NCBI RefSeq assembly: GCF_048553275.1
Contig: NZ_JBLZMW010000018.1
Span: 1-64,000 of the forward strand
DNA from: Pacificoceanicola sp048553275
GTDB lineage: Bacteria; Pseudomonadota; Alphaproteobacteria; Rhodobacterales; Rhodobacteraceae
Length of the DNA stretch: 64,000 nt
Direction of reading: 5' to 3'
In this document: piece by piece, positions 59,698 to 64,000 of the stretch
How positions within the stretch are numbered: the first letter of the stretch is position 1
Layout of the letters: each line of letters begins with the position of its first letter
Program-made: the position numbers and the translations under genes
Notes under the pieces: generated by a model
Database searches by the model: none
The model's input: only the letters and a program-made list of their open reading frames with translations
Told to the model about the DNA's origin: nothing

Positions 59698-60756
59698 ATG
59701 GACACAACAATGGCTCAGGTTTCGCTGAACAACATCCGCAAGGTCTATCCGAACGGAATCGAGGCGGTCACGCCGTCCAGTTTTGGTATCGCGGACGGCG
59801 AGTTTGTCGTTCTGGTCGGACCATCGGGCTGTGGCAAGTCTACGCTGCTGCGCATGATCGCGGGGCTGGAGGATATTACCGAAGGGGATCTGCGGATCGG
59901 TGATCGTGTCGTGAACGACGTGGACCCGGCGGATCGCGACATTGCGATGGTCTTCCAGAACTATGCTTTGTATCCGCATATGACGGTTCGCAAGAACATT
60001 GGTTACGGACTGAAGAACCGCAAGACGCCGCAAGCGGAGATTGACCGCAAGGTGGTGGCGGCGGCGGCAATGCTGAATCTCGAAGACTACCTTGACCGCA
60101 AGCCCAGCCAGCTGTCCGGCGGCCAGCGGCAACGCGTGGCCATGGGCCGCGCCATCGTCCGCGACCCTGCGCTGTTCCTGTTCGACGAACCCTTGTCCAA
60201 TCTCGATGCCAAGCTGCGCCACCAGATGCGGATCGAGATCAAGGCGTTGCAACAACGGCTTGGCGTGACGTCGATTTACGTGACCCATGATCAGGTTGAA
60301 GCCATGACAATGGCCGACCGGATCATCGTTCTGAACGGCGGGCGGATTGAACAAATCGGCACCCCGTCGGAGATCTACCACAATCCGGCCTCGACGTTTG
60401 TGGCGTCCTTCATGGGTGCGCCTCCGATGAACCTGATCGACGCGAGCTTTGACAGTGGCGCGGTCCGGCTTGGCTGCGGCATGGCGGTCATGGATGCGCC
60501 GACCGGGCGGACGGGGGCGATCACCGTGGGTATCCGCCCCGAAGACGTGACGCTGGATGCGGTCGGCGAGGTCGATTTCAAGATCGGCATCGTCGAAGAG
60601 CTGGGCGCGCACCGGTTGGTGCATGGCAGGCTTGGCGAGCAGGCGTTTACCGTGCATGTCGGTAAAGCTGCCGAAATCCCGGCGGGCGATACAAAAATTT
60701 CCTTTGACAGAACCGCGGTGCGGCTGTTCGACACGATGACGGGGCAGGCGCTGTGA
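59698..60756 (+). CDS. ugpC: Glycerol-3-phosphate ABC transporter ATP-binding protein UgpC
   Basis: A 352-residue ATPase: Walker A GPSGCGKST, Q-loop VFQNYALYPHMTVRKNI, signature LSGGQRQRV, Walker B LFLFDEP, SNLD, THDQVEAMT, then a C-terminal OB/regulatory domain (TGAITVGIRPEDVTLDAVGE). ATG 59698 or 59710 could start it. Stop overlaps the EEP gene (GTGA). Confidence 0.92.
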   Translation: MDTTMAQVSLNNIRKVYPNGIEAVTPSSFGIADGEFVVLVGPSGCGKSTLLRMIAGLEDITEGDLRIGDRVVNDVDPADRDIAMVFQNYALYPHMTVRKNIGYGLKNRKTPQAEIDRKVVAAAAMLNLEDYLDRKPSQLSGGQRQRVAMGRAIVRDPALFLFDEPLSNLDAKLRHQMRIEIKALQQRLGVTSIYVTHDQVEAMTMADRIIVLNGGRIEQIGTPSEIYHNPASTFVASFMGAPPMNLIDASFDSGAVRLGCGMAVMDAPTGRTGAITVGIRPEDVTLDAVGEVDFKIGIVEELGAHRLVHGRLGEQAFTVHVGKAAEIPAGDTKISFDRTAVRLFDTMTGQAL

Positions 60757-61757
60757 TTACCACCATACTCGACACTTTGCCCGCTGTGACCGAAGACCAG
60801 AGGCGACGCTTGCTGGCGGCGCGTCGCACGTCGGATGCGCATCGCGCGCTGTTGGCGGGCGTGCCCGCGATGAACGCACTGCAACAGGGCGGTACTGCGG
60901 GGCAGGGGGCTCTGAACCGGGAAGTGACCATCGCCGCCTGGAATGTCGAGCGGTGTCTCTTTCCCGAAGAAACCGCTGCGCATTTGTCGGACGTTGCTCC
61001 GGACGTGCTCCTGCTGTCAGAGGTCGATCACGGCATGGCTCGGACGGGCCAGCGCCACACCACCGAAGAGGTCGCCCGCGCGCTTGGCATGGGATACGCC
61101 TACGGGGTCGAGTTTTTCGAACTGGATCTGGGCAGCCCGATCGAACGGGAATTCTGTACCGACGATTTCAATGCGTTTGGCTGGCATGGCAACGCGGTGC
61201 TGTCGCGCGTGCCGTTCGACAGGCTGGCGATGGTACGGCTTGACGATCACGGCCATTGGTTCGCCACCGACGGCGAGGCTTCGCCCGACCCGGATCAGCC
61301 GCGCCTTGGCGGGCGTATGGCGATCCTTGCCGTCGTTCCGACCGGAGCCGGGCCGCTCTGCGTGGTCTCGACCCACCTCGAAAGCGCATCCGATGCCGAT
61401 CACCGGCATATGCAAATGGAACGGCTGCTGGACGCGATCGACGTATTTGCGCCCGGTTTGCCCGTGGTCATCGGCGGAGATCTGAACACCGGCAACCACT
61501 TGCCACCCGACTATGACTGGCGCCGCGAGACTCTGTTCGCATTGGCCGAGGCACAGGGTTACGACTGGGGCAACACCGCCGATGGCATGACGACCCGGCC
61601 AAGCCTGATCACCCGCTTTCCCGACCGGCAGATGAAGCTCGACTGGTTTGCGACGCGCGGTGTGACCGGCCAGGCCAAAGGCCTGGTGAGTTCGCTGGAC
61701 GCGGCAGGAAAGCCGCTGTCGGATCATGACTGTGTCTGGTGCCGGGTGGCATTGTAG
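60753..61757 (+). CDS. EEP-family phosphodiesterase/phosphatase in the ugp operon
   Basis: A 334-residue endonuclease/exonuclease/phosphatase-fold enzyme. Catalytic motifs in order: AAWNVER (Asn64), LLLSEVDHG (Glu90), GWHGNAVLSR, STHLES, GGDLNTGNH, LDWFAT and SDHDCV, covering the metal-binding Asn/Glu, the TH and GDxN elements and the terminal SDH. No signal peptide, so it acts in the cytoplasm. It starts at GTG 60753 overlapping the ugpC stop, occupying the place where other ugp operons carry the GDPD-type diesterase UgpQ. A role in cleaving imported glycerophosphodiesters is inferred. Confidence 0.82.
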   Translation: MITTILDTLPAVTEDQRRRLLAARRTSDAHRALLAGVPAMNALQQGGTAGQGALNREVTIAAWNVERCLFPEETAAHLSDVAPDVLLLSEVDHGMARTGQRHTTEEVARALGMGYAYGVEFFELDLGSPIEREFCTDDFNAFGWHGNAVLSRVPFDRLAMVRLDDHGHWFATDGEASPDPDQPRLGGRMAILAVVPTGAGPLCVVSTHLESASDADHRHMQMERLLDAIDVFAPGLPVVIGGDLNTGNHLPPDYDWRRETLFALAEAQGYDWGNTADGMTTRPSLITRFPDRQMKLDWFATRGVTGQAKGLVSSLDAAGKPLSDHDCVWCRVAL

Positions 61758-62566
61758 AGGCAGGCTGCTGCCGATGGGTCTCGTTGATCATCAGACTTTG
61801 AGCGGCGCGCCGATCGCAAAGGCATAGCGCATCCTTGTGACTGACGCAGACCGGGCGTTCCGATCCGATGGTACTGCCCGGCCTCCTTCCATCATATGGG
61901 ATTTGCCATGCACCGGACGGATCACTGTCGCGAGGGTACTTGCCCTCATCATGTCCACATCCAGAGGCTTTTTTCCCCGAAAGAGGTAGACGCGGAAGAA
62001 CGCGCTCGAAGAACCCGGCTGCCCCTGAAATCCGCGCCCATCTCTATGCGCACCGCAAGAGATTTATCCGCTTGCATGAGGCGGCTGTGCGGGGGCGGAG
62101 CCGCTCCGGGCGATGCCGGTGCACTGCGGATTGGCCGGTGTGCAGATCGCCGCAAATGGCCATCCGTGACCTTTCATCGCGACCACGCTTTGCGCCGTTC
62201 AGGGGTCAACAGCGTCGGGCGCCGGGATAGGAACCAGTCATGGCAAGCCTTCTCCGGCCGTGCCAACTTTGAATCCGAACCACACGCCTTTTGAGTCTCC
62301 TCCACCTTGCTTACTTGCGCCCGCATTGCACAGTTTTCGACGGCTTTACGGTTGGCTTGCCGGTGCCATCGCGCGCCAAGATAATGTTTGCTATCGCCTT
62401 GCTTTCCTTGTCCATCACCCCGGTCGTTCTTCATCAAAAAGCAATCTTCGGAGCGAATTGCGTCGAGAAAAAGCACGGCATTGCCTCCGCGCACTGCCAA
62501 ATCTTGAGACCGGAACCAACAATCAAATCCCCGCGCAGGCGCGCAGCGGGAAAAGTCAGCGCGGCG
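61758..62566. other. Gene-free stretch between the ugp operon and the ATPase gene
   Basis: About 800 bases. Frames on both strands (for example 61896-62294 plus, 62174-62500 minus) lack ribosome binding sites and recognisable domains. No terminator, RNA gene or repeat stands out; it may be the eroded edge of former genes. Confidence 0.45.
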
Positions 62567-63730
62567 CTAAAGCGCTCTCAACAGCCCAATTCCCTGTTCG
62601 AGAGGTATTGCCCGGATATCTTCTGCCACGGGGACATCATGCGCCCCGGCATAGATCAGCAGCTTCCGGTTGGCTTTGACGTCTTCTGCGCCGGTGTGAA
62701 AACCACGAGAAACCTTTGGCGCAGTCGTGCGCTTGATCTCGACGGCCCAGATGTCGCCACCCGGCAAACGCAGAACAAGATCAAGCTCGGCTCCGGCAGA
62801 GGTGCGATAGAAGAAGGGTTCGGTGCCGGCGGGCGCTGCAGCAAGAAGGGTCTCGATGCAGAACCCCTCCCAACTGCCGCCGACGACGGGATGCCCGAGC
62901 AAGCCTTCGGTTGTACCAATACTCAACAGCGCATGCACGATCCCGCTGTCGCGCACATAGATTTTTGGCGATTTCACCAAGCGTTTGCCGACATTCTCAT
63001 GCCAGGGCTGCAGCCGCCGCACCAGCATGAGATCGACGAGCAGATCGAGGTAACGTCCGATCGTTTGTCCCGACACGCCGAGCCCTTCAGCAAGGGCTGC
63101 AGCATTCAGCAGGCCGCCTTGCACATGCGCCAACATGGTCCAGAAGCGCCGCAAGGTTGCGGCCGGAATACGCGGCCCGAGGGCAGGGATGTCACGCTCC
63201 AGATAGGTGCGCAGGAAATCCAGACGCCAGTCCATGCTCGCCTGATCGCTGGCAGCCAGGAAACCGTCAGGAAAGCCACCACGCAGCCAGAGCGCATTCA
63301 ACTTATCAGCCCCAACCTCGGTAAGTTGCAGAGGGGGCATTTCGATATACCGGACCCGTCCCGCAAGGGACTCCGCCGATTGTTGCAGGAGGACATTGGA
63401 GGCTGACCCTAAGAGCAGAAACTGCCCCGTCCGAAACCCGGCCCGCCTGCGCTGGTCGATCTGACCACGCAGGCTCTTGAAGAGGCCGGGCATCTGCTGC
63501 ACCTCGTCAAGGATGACGAGCTTTCCCGCTTGTTCATCCAGATAGAGATCTGGTTCGCTCAGGATCTGCCTATCCGCGTCACGCTCAAGATCAAGGTATA
63601 CCGATGGTTGCTCCGCAGCGATGTCGAGAGCAAGGGTGGTTTTCCCGACCTGCCGGGGACCGAGGAGCACAACCGCAGCTTGGGTCTCTAGCGCGGATTG
63701 CACAAGTTGATGAGTGTGGCGCGCATACAT
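62567..63730 (-). CDS. AAA/DUF4143 ATPase
   Basis: A 387-residue protein of the AAA_14-DUF4143 type. Walker A is LLGPRQVGKTT (residues 22-32), Walker B KLVILDEVQ (about 70), sensor-like FLLLGSASN; then a winged-helix region (LAEGLGVSGQTIGRYLDLLV) and the C-terminal DUF4143 nuclease-like fold with GAELDLVL and WAVEIKRT, a PD-(D/E)xK-type core. Such stand-alone ATPases are common, mobile and of unknown role, sometimes suggested as toxin-like or defence genes. An inverted repeat covers its promoter. Confidence 0.83.
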   Translation of the reverse strand: MYARHTHQLVQSALETQAAVVLLGPRQVGKTTLALDIAAEQPSVYLDLERDADRQILSEPDLYLDEQAGKLVILDEVQQMPGLFKSLRGQIDQRRRAGFRTGQFLLLGSASNVLLQQSAESLAGRVRYIEMPPLQLTEVGADKLNALWLRGGFPDGFLAASDQASMDWRLDFLRTYLERDIPALGPRIPAATLRRFWTMLAHVQGGLLNAAALAEGLGVSGQTIGRYLDLLVDLMLVRRLQPWHENVGKRLVKSPKIYVRDSGIVHALLSIGTTEGLLGHPVVGGSWEGFCIETLLAAAPAGTEPFFYRTSAGAELDLVLRLPGGDIWAVEIKRTTAPKVSRGFHTGAEDVKANRKLLIYAGAHDVPVAEDIRAIPLEQGIGLLRAL

Positions 63731-63790
63731 CCTTGCAAATTATCTATAGCGTGGAAGATTTGCAAGGTTAATTTGCTGTACGGGTGCTGT
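63731..63790 (-). promoter_or_regulatory. Promoter and perfect inverted repeat before the DUF4143 ATPase
   Basis: CCTTGCAAAT (63731-63740) and ATTTGCAAGG (63758-63767) are perfect 10-base inverted arms 17 bases apart, the inner one abutting the start codon. On the minus strand TATAGA is a good -10 with TTAACC 17 bases upstream as -35. One arm lies in the spacer and the other covers the transcription start, a layout suited to tight repression. The message would be almost leaderless. Confidence 0.65.
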
Positions 63791-63895
63791 TACGGCCTAA
63801 TTTGAGCATTAGCCCGATGCGACGAAGAGACTTTGCCCTAAACGCACCCCAACAATCCAATACGCTCCGCCCGTTCCCTGTGCCAAGGCCGCGGA

Positions 63896-64000
63896 TCAGC
63901 ACCAGGTTGCGTTGACCTTGACCGGATCGACGCAGAACTCATCGACCGCCGCCGCAACAGCCAGTTCAGCAATTGCCCTCAGGTAATGATTGAGCGCGCT
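63896..64000 (-). CDS. Possible 3' end of a gene entering from the right edge
   Basis: The minus strand is open from the window edge to a TGA at 63896-63898, giving 34 residues beginning SALNHYLRAIAELAVAAAV and ending KVNATWC. No family is recognised and the frame may be chance. Confidence 0.25.
   Translation of the reverse strand, partial: SALNHYLRAIAELAVAAAVDEFCVDPVKVNATWC

Noticed and set aside
62291..63406. 371-codon plus-strand frame over the DUF4143 gene
   Set aside because: Mostly antisense to the ATPase, which has Walker motifs and a promoter; no motif in the plus frame.

Overview
The window reads as a chromosomal piece of a marine-type alphaproteobacterium of the Rhodobacteraceae (roseobacter group). 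The DNA is GC-rich, operons are tightly packed with ATGA/GTGA overlaps, and it combines a hemP-hmu heme locus, DUF1289 and YdcH-type small proteins, a C-P lyase cluster with a DUF1045 protein and a hexapeptide acetyltransferase, tripartite tricarboxylate (TTT) transport genes and a ugp-type transporter. I see no rRNA, tRNA, CRISPR array, insertion sequence or phage genes.

Layout. (1) 1-6.2 kb: tail of a glutaryl-CoA dehydrogenase gene, an RND efflux pair and a secreted alpha/beta hydrolase. (2) 6.5-11.2 kb: a GbsR/MarR-type regulator with cydAB (cytochrome bd oxidase), then an OxyR-like LysR regulator that has lost the peroxidatic cysteine, divergent from a YdcH-like protein. (3) 11.5-24.1 kb: a complete heme/iron locus: TonB-dependent receptor, hmuSTUV, ChaN, an IsdG-type monooxygenase, hemP with small unknown partners, DUF1289, a dps gene behind a perfect TTAGAA-N3-TTCTAA (Irr-box-like) palindrome, and an exbB-exbD-exbD-tonB motor with its own periplasmic partner. 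(4) 24.5-40.7 kb: a phosphonate island: a minus-strand operon phnD-phnC-phnE-methyltransferase-phnM, a plus-strand operon phnFGHIJKLM and a second transporter phnCDEE with an acetyltransferase. One palindrome, ATTCATTCGGATGAAT or a close variant, precedes all three transcription units, and Pho-box-like sequences precede two of them. The PhnJ protein lacks three of the four cysteines that hold the radical-SAM iron-sulfur cluster in known PhnJ. (5) 40.9-45.8 kb: a TTT transporter (tctCBA) with a leaderless BMP-domain protein and a LysR regulator. (6) 46.5-53.0 kb: a block of decayed genes (polyamine oxidase, polyamine-binding protein, branched-chain amino-acid ABC transporter, Tm-1-like and PEP-hydrolase-like genes), each with nonsense changes, frameshifts or internal deletions, next to an intact GntR regulator. 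(7) 54.0-61.8 kb: a second phosphorus region: a secreted phytase-like protein, ugpBAEC and an endonuclease/exonuclease/phosphatase (EEP) enzyme, with Pho-box candidates. (8) 62.5-64 kb: an AAA/DUF4143 ATPase behind a perfect inverted repeat.

How they fit together: heme is captured by the outer-membrane receptor, energised by ExbBD-TonB, moved inward by HmuTUV and opened by HmuS and/or the IsdG-like enzyme, with Dps storing the iron. The phn and ugp genes scavenge phosphorus from phosphonates, phosphodiesters and phosphate esters, probably under PhoB and PhnF. The decayed block appears to be an abandoned polyamine/amino-acid uptake locus. Family assignments rest on recalled motifs; no database search was run.
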